Shown: piece after piece, positions 9,242-16,894 of the stretch
Layout: every line of letters starts with the position of its first letter
How positions within the stretch are numbered: position 1 is the first letter of the stretch
DNA from: SZUA-365 sp034002405
GTDB lineage: Bacteria > Bacteroidota > Ignavibacteria > SZUA-365
Length of the DNA stretch: 28,685 nucleotides
NCBI GenBank assembly: GCA_034002405.1
Contig: JAVFAS010000048.1
Coordinates: 1 to 28,685, forward strand
Direction: 5' to 3'
The notes under the pieces: generated by a model
Databases searched by the model: none
The model's input: the letters and a program-made list of their open reading frames with translations, nothing else
Told to the model about the DNA's origin: nothing
Program-made: the position numbers and the translations under genes

Positions 9242-9815
9242 TCGAAAATTCTCCTATGAATTGAAAATAAGGTCAGGGTTGACGGGTTAACGCGATGAAC
9301 CTGGTGGTGGTTTGGTCTGGTGATTTCTTGATTCCTTCTTTGCCTGAGAACCTCCGATTATTTTTTTGAAAGAGAGAAATGTTCTGCGTTGTATTCAGAA
9401 ATCTTGTGTCGTCATTAGAAAATTCGAAGTCCATAATATAGCTCTTGTATCCGTATCAATCAACCAAGCCAAGATTCGTTTTTTATGCGCCTTCCTTCGA
9501 CCATCCATACGGCGCACGTATAACCTGCAACTAATGCGCAAATATTCGGCCAAAAGAGAAGGCGTTGTATTTCAGCAACTTACTGCCATCCGGGGCCGCG
9601 GCGTCAAATATATGACACCCGGATTCTTCTCATACGAGGATATTTTGACATTCCCGTGACCTTGCGCCGGCATTCGGGGGCGTGGAGGAATGGGAATGGG
9701 ACTCAAGCAACGGCGTGTCGGTGTCGACGGATTATCGCGGCTCGTCTCGCCTGCCTCGTCGGGTCCGTGTCATGGATACCGCGACGCGGCATGCGTCCGT
9801 GCGGGTCGGTGCGGG
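9242..9815. other. 574-bp intergenic region upstream of the giant gene
   Basis: This region separates the lolA stop from the giant gene's start. Its 9242-9660 half is visibly more AT-rich than the flanking genes and holds the promoter candidate described separately (9435-9463). It also contains a TATATTTG on the minus strand (9612-9605), which fits the Bacteroidetes -7 consensus but has no TTG at the expected -33 position. A 97-codon open frame on the plus strand (9366-9659) has no ribosome-binding site and no recognisable protein features, so I treat it as chance. The 9660-9815 half returns to high GC. I looked for a lolA terminator there and found only a 5-bp stem (9783-9797) without a T-run. 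No tRNA or riboswitch fold was recognised. Confidence 0.6.
9435..9463 (-). promoter_or_regulatory. Sigma-70-like promoter candidate for the giant cargo gene
   Basis: On the minus strand TTGATT (9463-9458) is followed after exactly 17 bases by TATATT (9440-9435), giving 4/6 and 5/6 matches to the -35 and -10 consensus. Transcription would start near 9428, leaving a leader of about 187 bases before the ATG at 9241. Its location in the AT-rich part of the intergenic region supports it. A more distal alternative is TATATTTG at 9612-9605. Confidence 0.4.
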
Positions 9816-10448
9816 TTACCGGAGATCGATCACTTCCGCCCGTTCCGGCACCTGGTAGTTGAACGTCGCATCGGAGATCTTCTGATCGATGCTGATGTTT
9901 TCAATGAGATATGTTGTCACGGCGCCATTCACGTCGGTTATTTCCACCTTCCGAATCAGCCAGTCCTTGCTCACCCAGATTTTCATCGCCGTGGCGAACG
10001 CGTTGTCGTCCTTCGGCGTCAATTTGAGCACATACGTGCTCTGACCGCCGATTTTCTCCTCACCGACGAGCGTGGAGTAGTAATTCTTCGGATAGCTGAG
10101 CAGCAGCTGTTCCGGTGAAAAGGCGTGGGTGTCTTCTTTATATTTGTCGATGACGACCTGACGATTGCGCGGACTCCATGACCACGATGTCGTTCCATCG
10201 GTCACCACGGTCCGCTCCTCCGTTTCAATGCGGTACTTGTTGGGTTTCTTGAACAGCAGCGTTCCCTGTACGCGCTGTTCCGCTTTCGAAACCTTGAATC
10301 GCACACTCTGCGTGAAACCGAGACGCGCGTCGGTCATGTCTTCGTACCGCTCCTGCACGTTTTCGATGATTTCGCGCGCATCGATGGCCCAGGCGATCAT
10401 CATCGGCAGTACGGCAATCAGGGCAAAGAGCATCCAGTGTTTTTTCAT
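9816..10448 (-). CDS. lolA: LolA-like periplasmic lipoprotein carrier
   Basis: A 210-residue protein with a signal peptide (MKKHW, then a hydrophobic stretch to about residue 22) followed by a LolA-type fold. Features include an N-terminal helix ending in an 'ARLGFTQSVRF' strand, 'GTLLFKKPNKYRIE' (the GxLxxxxPxxxRxE hallmark), 'TDGTTSWSWSPRNRQVVID', and a C-terminal half in which lipoprotein-carrier proteins complete the open beta-barrel. LolA proteins take lipoproteins released from the inner membrane by LolCDE to the outer membrane. Two tandem ATGs exist (10451, 10448); AAGGAG lies only 2 bases before the first and 5 before the second, so I prefer the second. The gene begins 12 bases after the ftsK stop, so the two are almost certainly co-transcribed. 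The ftsK-lolA neighbourhood is, from memory, common in Bacteroidetes. Confidence 0.85.
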   Translation of the reverse strand: MKKHWMLFALIAVLPMMIAWAIDAREIIENVQERYEDMTDARLGFTQSVRFKVSKAEQRVQGTLLFKKPNKYRIETEERTVVTDGTTSWSWSPRNRQVVIDKYKEDTHAFSPEQLLLSYPKNYYSTLVGEEKIGGQSTYVLKLTPKDDNAFATAMKIWVSKDWLIRKVEITDVNGAVTTYLIENISIDQKISDATFNYQVPERAEVIDLR

Positions 10449-10460
10449 CATCTCTCCTTA

Positions 10461-13253
10461 TTACAGCGTTTGCAGGATTTCTTCGAGTTGCTCGTCGTCT
10501 TCTACCATTACCTGACGGGCCTTGCTCCCATCGTAGGGACCAACGACTCCGGCCATCTCGAGCTGGTCGACGATGCGCGCCGCGCGCGAGTACCCGATTT
10601 TCAGCCGACGCTGTAACAGTGAAACAGAACCTTGTTGATGTCGCACGATCAATCGTGCGGCTTCGAAGAGAAGATCATCCGTCCCGATCTCGTCCTCCCG
10701 CGATCGGGCCTTTTGTTGGGTGCGGACGGACGGCAACGCGTACGGCCGCTGAAATCCCCGCTGTTCCGAAATATACGCGACCACGCGCTCGACTTCGGCC
10801 GTGGACAAATAGGCGTTCTGGATGCGGACGGGCTTGGGCTGCCCTCCTGGCAGATAGAGCATGTCCCCGTTTCCGAGCAGCATGTCCGCGCCCGTTCCGT
10901 CAAGCACCGTGCGGCTGTCGATGCGGCTGGCCACCTGGTATGCGATACGGGCGGGAAAATTCGCCTTGATGACGCCGGTGATGACATCGACCGAGGGACG
11001 TTGCGTCGCCACGACGAGATGTATGCCCACCGCGCGCGCGAGCTGCGCCAGACGCGCGATCGGCTCCTCGACCTCGCGGGCCGCCGTGATCATCAGATCC
11101 GCGAGTTCGTCGATGATCACCACGATATACGGAAGCTGATAGTGCTTGACGAGTTCGTTGTCGCGCAACTGCCCGCTCTGCACCTTGGCATTGTAGTCGT
11201 CGACGTGACGGACGCCGGCTTTCGCGAGCTTGGTATACCGCATGTCCATTTCCAGTTCGAGGCTCTTCAGTACGATCACCGCGTTCGCGGGATCGGTGAT
11301 GATGTCCTCGTCGACGTCGGGACACGCGGCGAGAAAATGCTTGTTGAGTCCGCGATACTGTGCAAGTTCGATTTTCTTCGGATCGATCATCACGAATTTC
11401 ACCTGCTGCGGCTTCATCCGGTAGAGGAGACTCGTGATCATGACATTGATCCCGACGCTTTTTCCCGATCCGGTCGCCCCGGCGATAAGCAAATGCGGCA
11501 TGCGCGCCAGATCATCGCAGACGACGTCACCGGTGATCGATTTGCCGAGCCCGAGCGTGAGACGGTGTTTCGACTTGCTGAATTCGGGCGCGGTCACGAC
11601 ACTGCGGAAATTCACCAGCTCGGGGGCATTATTCGGAATCTCGATGCCGACAGCGCTCTTCCCGGGGATCGGCGCGATGATACGGATTCCCTTGGCCGCG
11701 AGCGCGAGCGCGAGATCGTCGGCCAGCGATGTGATCTTGCTGATCTTCACGCTGGAATCGGGAACGAGCTCGAACAGGGTGACGACCGGACCCGGCGTCA
11801 CCGAAATGCTCTCGATCCCGATCCCGAAGACCGCCAGTTTCTCCTTCACCTGCGCCGCTTTCACCCGCAATTCATCGTCCGTCACCGTGTTCGTGTGTAC
11901 CTGCCGATCGAGCAGGTCCGCCGGAGGCACGCTGTAGCGCAGCGCGACTTCGGACAACTCCTTGTTGAGCGTATCCGCATCGGTCGCGTCGGATGACTGC
12001 AGCACCTTGCGTGCCACCGCCGCCTGCACGGCCTTCCGTTCATGCTCGTTGGGAAGCACATCGGATAATGCGATCTCTTCCTCCCTGGGCTGCTCCGAGG
12101 AAGACGTCCCCGCGACAGCGGGCGGCACGATGGCGTCGCGCTCATCCGTGCCGCGCTTTTTTCCAGCCGGGGATGCGGAGGTCCCGTCCACGGCCGGTTT
12201 CGGCTGTGCCGCCGCGACGCTGGTCGTGGGCGACGATGCAGCGCTGCCCGCCGCGGCACCCTTGCCGGCGCCGACCCCCTCGCTTCCGATCGCGAAGCCG
12301 AGGCCTTCGATCGCGGCACGCGGGATCGTTCCGTTCGAGCGGGGCGTCGACGTCCCTCCGGTTTCCGCGTCCCCGGACGCCGTGGAGGCTGGGAACAGCC
12401 AGGGCTCGTCGTCGCTGCGCTGTCGAGAAATCGACACCTGCATCGGCGGCGCGGGGGTGGGTTCGCGCAGGGGTGATGGTTCCGTGGCGGACTTCTTCCG
12501 CGATTTTCCTTCGGGCACCGCGGGCGGGGCCTCCGGCTGCACGGCGTCTCGCTGAGACTGATACGCCTGGTTCAGTTCGGACGCCTTCCCGCTGATCTTT
12601 CCGCGGAGCCAATCGACGAGACGGCGCCCGCGATCGAGCGTGGCCTGAATGTCATAATCCACCACGATCACGGCGAGGATCACAATGGTCGTGAGGATGG
12701 CGATCACACCGCCCGTGGTCCCGATCAATCGCGAGATCAACCCCGCCACGAAGTCGCCGATATTTCCCGACCACGACGCCGACAGCTCCGGCATCCACGT
12801 CACCAGCCGAATCAGCCCGAGAAAGGTCGACGCGAGAAACACGAGAACGAGTGAGTAATTCGTGTAATAGGCCAGCGCTCGCAGGTCCTTGCGTCGGAGA
12901 ATGGACCATCCCCAGAGCATCAGCAGCACGGGAAATGCCAGGGAAAAATACCCGACGGTGAGGTTGATGAAGAAATTCGCGATGATCGCGCCGAACAGTC
13001 CAAGCCAGTTGGATGTCGTGTCCGCACGCGCCTGGATTTCCGGATCGCCGCCGAACAGGCGGACAAATTCACCAAACCCGATGTCCGCCACGGTCTCATC
13101 CGCATGCGCATGCGACAGCAGCGCGAGTGTCAGCAGAAACGCCGCCGCGATCATCAACAGGCCGATGATGTCAAGCTTGCGCTTGGCGTCCAGCGTGTTC
13201 CGGCTCTTGGGGGAGTCCTGCGCGGCTTCGGTATGTTTGCTTTTTCGTCGCAA
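10461..13253 (-). CDS. ftsK: DNA translocase FtsK
   Basis: A 930-residue septal DNA pump that moves chromosome ends through the division site and activates XerCD recombination at dif. Four membrane segments lie at roughly 27-49, 83-117, 128-151 and 169-199. A proline/serine/alanine-rich linker (about 235-395) follows, then the alpha domain (~445-560), Walker A GATGSGKS at 592-599, Walker B VVIIDE at 711-716, and a complete gamma winged-helix domain (~859-918, GSVSLLQRRLKIGYSRAARI) that reads KOPS-type polarity sequences. The start is a TTG (13253): the frame is closed by the gcvT stop at 13302 and contains no ATG or GTG before it, and GGAG lies 4 bases upstream. Length and domain order are those of a full FtsK with a rather short linker. 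It lies 48 bases after gcvT and 12 bases before lolA. Confidence 0.97.
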   Translation of the reverse strand: MRRKSKHTEAAQDSPKSRNTLDAKRKLDIIGLLMIAAAFLLTLALLSHAHADETVADIGFGEFVRLFGGDPEIQARADTTSNWLGLFGAIIANFFINLTVGYFSLAFPVLLMLWGWSILRRKDLRALAYYTNYSLVLVFLASTFLGLIRLVTWMPELSASWSGNIGDFVAGLISRLIGTTGGVIAILTTIVILAVIVVDYDIQATLDRGRRLVDWLRGKISGKASELNQAYQSQRDAVQPEAPPAVPEGKSRKKSATEPSPLREPTPAPPMQVSISRQRSDDEPWLFPASTASGDAETGGTSTPRSNGTIPRAAIEGLGFAIGSEGVGAGKGAAAGSAASSPTTSVAAAQPKPAVDGTSASPAGKKRGTDERDAIVPPAVAGTSSSEQPREEEIALSDVLPNEHERKAVQAAVARKVLQSSDATDADTLNKELSEVALRYSVPPADLLDRQVHTNTVTDDELRVKAAQVKEKLAVFGIGIESISVTPGPVVTLFELVPDSSVKISKITSLADDLALALAAKGIRIIAPIPGKSAVGIEIPNNAPELVNFRSVVTAPEFSKSKHRLTLGLGKSITGDVVCDDLARMPHLLIAGATGSGKSVGINVMITSLLYRMKPQQVKFVMIDPKKIELAQYRGLNKHFLAACPDVDEDIITDPANAVIVLKSLELEMDMRYTKLAKAGVRHVDDYNAKVQSGQLRDNELVKHYQLPYIVVIIDELADLMITAAREVEEPIARLAQLARAVGIHLVVATQRPSVDVITGVIKANFPARIAYQVASRIDSRTVLDGTGADMLLGNGDMLYLPGGQPKPVRIQNAYLSTAEVERVVAYISEQRGFQRPYALPSVRTQQKARSREDEIGTDDLLFEAARLIVRHQQGSVSLLQRRLKIGYSRAARIVDQLEMAGVVGPYDGSKARQVMVEDDEQLEEILQTL

Positions 13254-13301
13254 TGCACTCCGCGGACGACGCGCATCGGCGCCGCCGCTTTGATTCCTGG
13301 G

Positions 13302-14387
13302 TTATTGCTTGGTTACGAACGGTGGTTTGACAATGGTGGCCGGTACCGGCTGGTTGCGAATCATCACATCCACCGTGCCGCCCTCCGCCGCATGCTCGAC
13401 CGGGACGTAGGCCATGGCGATCGACTTCTCGAGCATCGGCGACATTGTTCCGCTGGTCACCGTGCCGCAGACGGTGCCGTTGACGGCAACATCGTAGCCG
13501 TGCCGCGGCAGTGCGCGCCCTTCGAGCACCAATCCCACCAGCGTGCGTTTCAACCCTGCTTCCTTGGCGGCCAGCATGGCGTCGCGGCCGATGAAATCAC
13601 CCTTCTGCAACTTGGTGATCCAACCCAGTTTCGCCTCGAGCGGCAGGGTTGTCTGATCGATGTCATTGCCGTAAAGGCAGAAACCGACTTCGAGGCGCAA
13701 GGTGTCGCGCGCGCCGAGGCCGATCGGTTCGATATCGAATTCCGCGCCGGCTTCGAAAATCGCGTTCCACATTTGCGCACCGAGGGCCACATCGTTTTTG
13801 AAGTAGATTTCGAAACCGAGTTCGCCCGTGTAGCCGGTGCGGGAGATCAGGCAATCGATACCGGCGACCGTGCCGCTCCGATGCGTGTAGTATTTCATCT
13901 CCTCGAGGGGGATGTCGGTGAGCTTGCGCAAGGTGTCCAACGACTTCGGCCCCTGCACCGCGAGTAACGCGGTCTCGTCACTGCGATCGATCAGCTGCAC
14001 GTCACCGGTGATGTGATCGCGCAGCCAGTTGAAATCCTTCTCCAGATTGGAGGCGTTGACGACCAGCTGCAGATAATCACCGCAGTGGTACACCAGGAGA
14101 TCATCCACGATGCCGCCATCGTCGTAACACATCGCCGAATACTGCACGTTGCCTTCCGTGAGCTTGGTGACATCGTTGGTGGTCATGCGCTGCACGAAGG
14201 CGAATGCATCACGTCCGCGGACCTCGAACTCACCCATGTGGGTGACGTCGAAGACGCCGACGGTCTCCCGCACCCGTTTGTGCTCCGCGATAATGCCCTT
14301 GTATTGAATGGGCATGGAAAATCCTGCGAACTCGACCATTTTCGCGCCGAGCCGCACATGAATGTCATGAAACGGTGTGAGCTTCAT
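13302..14387 (-). CDS. gcvT: Aminomethyltransferase (glycine cleavage system T protein)
   Basis: A 361-residue protein matching GcvT from end to end. It moves the aminomethyl group from lipoylated GcvH to tetrahydrofolate, releasing ammonia and giving 5,10-methylene-THF. Visible hallmarks are an N-terminal MKLTPFHDIHVRLGAKMVEFAG, FDVTHMGE (46-53), GGIVDDLLVY (91-100, containing the conserved catalytic Asp), RTGYTGELGFEI (183-194), LGARDTLRLEVG (224-235) and TSGTMSPML (311-319). The frame stays open upstream to 14471, but that would overlap the preceding gene by 38 bases and add 28 residues unlike the family; starting at 14387 gives the usual length and N-terminus, though no strong ribosome-binding site precedes it. 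gcvH and gcvP are not in this window. It sits 46 bases after the transaldolase gene, probably in the same transcript. Confidence 0.95.
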   Translation of the reverse strand: MKLTPFHDIHVRLGAKMVEFAGFSMPIQYKGIIAEHKRVRETVGVFDVTHMGEFEVRGRDAFAFVQRMTTNDVTKLTEGNVQYSAMCYDDGGIVDDLLVYHCGDYLQLVVNASNLEKDFNWLRDHITGDVQLIDRSDETALLAVQGPKSLDTLRKLTDIPLEEMKYYTHRSGTVAGIDCLISRTGYTGELGFEIYFKNDVALGAQMWNAIFEAGAEFDIEPIGLGARDTLRLEVGFCLYGNDIDQTTLPLEAKLGWITKLQKGDFIGRDAMLAAKEAGLKRTLVGLVLEGRALPRHGYDVAVNGTVCGTVTSGTMSPMLEKSIAMAYVPVEHAAEGGTVDVMIRNQPVPATIVKPPFVTKQ

Positions 14388-14433
14388 TTCAAACTGCCGT
14401 ACGTTAAGTATGTGAGGAAACGGAATAGCCGAA

Positions 14434-15087
14434 TCAGACGAGTTTCGCCTCGTTCTTCTTCCAATCGTCAAGGAACTTCTGCAATCCGCTTTCGGTCAAG
14501 GGATGCAGGAACATCATGTCGATGATCTTGAAGGGAATCGTCGCCACGTCGGCGCCCATCATCGCGGCCTGCACGACATGCAGCGGATGACGGATGCTTG
14601 CCGCGAGCACCTGTGTGGGGAAATTGTAATTCTGGTATATCGTGACGATCTGTTCGATCAGTTCCATGCCATCGATGCTGATGTCATCGAGACGTCCGAT
14701 GAAAGGAGAAATGTACGTGGCGCCCGCCTTCGCGGCGAGCAGGGCTTGCGTGGGAGAAAAACACAACGTGACATTCGTGCGGATTCCTTCGTCGGTGAGC
14801 TGCCGCACGGCCTTGAGTCCCTCACGTATCAACGGCACCTTCACGACGATGTTCTCATGAATCGCCGCGAGCTCCCGTGCCTCCCGGAGTATGCCGTCGC
14901 GATCGATGGAAACCACCTCCGCGCTGATCGGCCCGTCGACGATCGCGAGAATCTCGTCGAGCAGTTGACGAAAGTTCTTTCCCTCTTTCGCCACCAGTGA
15001 AGGATTCGTCGTCACACCGTCGAGGATCCCCAGGCTGGCAGCTTCACGGATCTCGTCAATGTTCGCGCTGTCGATGAAAAACTTCAT
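14434..15087 (-). CDS. tal: Transaldolase / fructose-6-phosphate aldolase, small (TalC/MipB) type
   Basis: A 217-residue TIM-barrel protein of the short transaldolase family. Key residues: Asp6 in FIDSAN, the TTNPS motif at 26-30 (Asn28), the Schiff-base lysine Lys83 in NIVVKVPL, and 'TLCFSPTQALLAAKAGATYISPFIGR', where the phosphate-binding strand ends in FIGR. Members either transfer dihydroxyacetone units between sedoheptulose-7-P and glyceraldehyde-3-P (pentose phosphate pathway) or cleave fructose-6-P. Sequence alone does not separate the two activities here, though many annotated relatives are called transaldolase. Length is typical. The start ATG (15087) has GAGG 6 bases upstream. A promoter candidate sits 49 bases upstream, so it likely heads the tal-gcvT-ftsK-lolA series. 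Confidence 0.93.
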   Translation of the reverse strand: MKFFIDSANIDEIREAASLGILDGVTTNPSLVAKEGKNFRQLLDEILAIVDGPISAEVVSIDRDGILREARELAAIHENIVVKVPLIREGLKAVRQLTDEGIRTNVTLCFSPTQALLAAKAGATYISPFIGRLDDISIDGMELIEQIVTIYQNYNFPTQVLAASIRHPLHVVQAAMMGADVATIPFKIIDMMFLHPLTESGLQKFLDDWKKNEAKLV

Positions 15088-15135
15088 GATCGACCTCAGG
15101 TGTTACTTTAAGTGAAGTTGCCAACCAGACATGGG

Positions 15136-15164
15136 AAAATATGAAACAGGAATTCAATATGCAA
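15136..15164 (-). promoter_or_regulatory. Promoter candidate for tal-gcvT-ftsK-lolA
   Basis: On the minus strand TTGCAT (15164-15159), a 17-base spacer and TATTTT (15141-15136) form a moderate sigma-70-like promoter (3/6 and 4/6 matches). It lies in an AT-rich stretch of the 118-bp gap between queD and the transaldolase gene. The predicted leader is about 42 bases. Identified by eye only. Confidence 0.35.
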
Positions 15165-15205
15165 TGGTTTCCAATAATTCCCGTAAGTCGCCGTGGAGAC
15201 GCGAA

Positions 15206-15640
15206 TTACGCATCCCGAAGACGATGCGCCTCGGCATAGGAAATGTCGGTTTCCTGCAGGCGGACGCGAAGTCCGATGACGTTGTCATGAACCTGGAACA
15301 ACTCCCAGAGCCGGTCGAGGAAATGGAATGCCAGATGCTCCGCGGTGGTCGTGAAAGGGACCACCTTGTATTTCATCCCCGCGGACTGAAGGAACGGCAG
15401 CATGACGCCGTCGTTGGCATCGCAGAGAAAGCAGTGATCGAATTCGTCCACCACCGGCATGACGAGCTTTTTCATATCTCCATAGTCCATCATCATGCCA
15501 TTCGCGTCGCAGCGTCCCTCGATCTCCACCCACAGCCGGTACGAATGCCCGTGGATATTGGCGCAACCGCTGGTATGGAAGGGCAGACGATGTCCCATTT
15601 CCCAGTGGAATTCCCGTGCGATTTTCAGCGTGCGTGTCAT
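15206..15640 (-). CDS. queD: 6-carboxy-tetrahydropterin synthase / 6-pyruvoyl-tetrahydropterin synthase family
   Basis: A 144-residue T-fold enzyme. Zinc ligands are His17 (MGHRL), His30 and His32 (IHGHSY); the catalytic cysteine is Cys26 (SGCANIHGH); Asp68-His69 (FDHC) complete the relay; and Glu130 (QETD) anchors the pterin. This pattern is typical of bacterial QueD, which turns dihydroneopterin triphosphate into 6-carboxy-tetrahydropterin for queuosine and other deazapurines. A pterin-synthase role cannot be excluded, because no queC, queE or queF is present in the window. The ATG (15640) has AAGGA 9 bases upstream. The gene is 127 bases after lptG, and a weak promoter (TTGCTC at 15711-15706, 18-base spacer, TACATT at 15687-15682) could drive it independently. 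Confident of family, less so of pathway. Confidence 0.9.
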   Translation of the reverse strand: MTRTLKIAREFHWEMGHRLPFHTSGCANIHGHSYRLWVEIEGRCDANGMMMDYGDMKKLVMPVVDEFDHCFLCDANDGVMLPFLQSAGMKYKVVPFTTTAEHLAFHFLDRLWELFQVHDNVIGLRVRLQETDISYAEAHRLRDA

Positions 15641-15767
15641 CCGGCTTCGTCCTTGTCAAGAAAGAAATGCTCCAGCCTTGTAATGTATCGACAATCTCCC
15701 ATGCGGAGCAAGGCGGAACGCCGGCACCAGTCGGCGTCATGTCGCGCGCGCGGCTGCCGATGGCGGA

Positions 15768-16874
15768 TCACTTCTCGACGCGCACCATTGCGACGATGCC
15801 CGCGACAAAGAACAGGAGATTGGGAAACCATGCGGCAAGGACGGGCGGGATGTTTCCGTTATAGCCGAAGATCTGGCTGAGCTTCTGACTCACCATGTAA
15901 ATGAAGAGCAGGAAAATACTGATGCCGAATTGCACGGCGAGTCCGCTGCGTCGCTTGACCGACGCGAAGGGAACGCCGAAGAAGACGACGATCAACGAGG
16001 CGAACGGGAAGGCGATCTTCCCGTGGTAATCCACCAGCAAGCGGGCGATGTCGCTGCCCGCGCGACGCTGGCGATCAATGTAGCTGCGAAAATCCTCGAG
16101 GCCCATTTCCTCGGGTTTCTGCTGCATGCGGAGGATGATCTCGGGCGTGAGCACCAAGCGGCCGATGTGCAGACTGTCGAAGCTGGTGACGGTTTCCTGC
16201 CGCTGCACGGGAAGGGAGGAATCGACCGCGAACTCCCGGCGCAATCCCCGGAACATCACCCACTCTCCCTGCTGCTCCCGCCAGGCCATGCGCTCGGCAT
16301 CGATGCGGCGCAGCAGGATGGTCGGATCCGCGGCGTCGAACTGCTGCAGCATCACCCGGCGCGCGGTGGCACTGGACTCGTCATAATAATCGAGCGAGAC
16401 GATGCGATTGTCGCGTTCCTGGAAAAAGAGATTGTAGCGTCCGCGCATCTCGAGGTGTTTTTTCAGATGCTCGCGCTCGAGTGTCAACCGCTCGGCGTTG
16501 ATATGCGGCACCAGCCAGCCGTCAAACGCCAGCATGGCCAGACTCACCAGGAGTCCGATGCCCAGCAACGGAACCATGAAGCGGTACAGCGACACGCCGG
16601 CGCATTTGATGATGGTCATCTCGTTGCTGCTGCTCAAACGGCCGACAACGAACAGGGCAGAGAGCAACACGGCCACGGGCACCATCAGACTGAAGATGCG
16701 CGGAAGGAAATACACGTAATAGAGAAGGATGATGGGCGTCGGGACATTCTGATCGATGAAATCATCGAGATTCTCAATCATGTCGACGAGAATGAAAATC
16801 AGGCTGAAAGCCAGAATGGCGAAGACAATGCTTTTCAGAAACTGCAGGGATACGTAGCGATCGAGCCGGGTCAT
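15768..16874 (-). CDS. lptG: LptG-like permease of the LPS export ABC transporter (YjgP/YjgQ family)
   Basis: A 368-residue inner-membrane protein of the YjgP/YjgQ family. Three N-terminal membrane helices (roughly residues 12-35, 50-75, 98-120) are followed by a periplasmic beta domain (about 130-275) and three C-terminal helices. The opening 'LDRYVSLQFLKS ... VDMIENLDDF' resembles LptG more than LptF. With LptF and the ATPase LptB, LptG extracts LPS from the inner membrane and passes it to LptC/LptA. The frame is open to 17225, but the upstream 117 codons overlap the neighbour and are non-protein-like; the ATG at 16874 with GGAGG 11 bases upstream is the sensible start. It begins 20 bases after the lptF stop, so the pair is one operon. 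lptB is not in the window. Confidence 0.88.
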   Translation of the reverse strand: MTRLDRYVSLQFLKSIVFAILAFSLIFILVDMIENLDDFIDQNVPTPIILLYYVYFLPRIFSLMVPVAVLLSALFVVGRLSSSNEMTIIKCAGVSLYRFMVPLLGIGLLVSLAMLAFDGWLVPHINAERLTLEREHLKKHLEMRGRYNLFFQERDNRIVSLDYYDESSATARRVMLQQFDAADPTILLRRIDAERMAWREQQGEWVMFRGLRREFAVDSSLPVQRQETVTSFDSLHIGRLVLTPEIILRMQQKPEEMGLEDFRSYIDRQRRAGSDIARLLVDYHGKIAFPFASLIVVFFGVPFASVKRRSGLAVQFGISIFLLFIYMVSQKLSQIFGYNGNIPPVLAAWFPNLLFFVAGIVAMVRVEK

Positions 16875-16894
16875 CGCGGTCACTTCCTCCGTAC

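Noticed and set aside
9645..9650. A perfect TTGACA on the plus strand
   Set aside because: No -10-like hexamer lies 15-19 bases downstream and no plus-strand gene follows.
9366..9659. A 97-codon plus-strand frame in the intergenic region upstream of the giant gene
   Set aside because: No ribosome-binding site, no promoter that fits, biased basic/hydrophobic composition without recognisable features, and it overlaps the likely promoter region of the giant gene.
9783..9797. Small hairpin downstream of lolA as a terminator
   Set aside because: Only a 5-bp stem and no T-run on the minus strand.
14388..14471. N-terminal extension of the gcvT frame upstream of 14387
   Set aside because: It would overlap the transaldolase gene, is Arg/Ser-rich, and does not resemble GcvT N-termini; the MKLTPFHDIH start gives the normal family length.
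15285..15740. A 151-codon frame overlapping queD in another frame
   Set aside because: queD in the neighbouring frame has all zinc and catalytic residues; the alternative has none and is a shadow.
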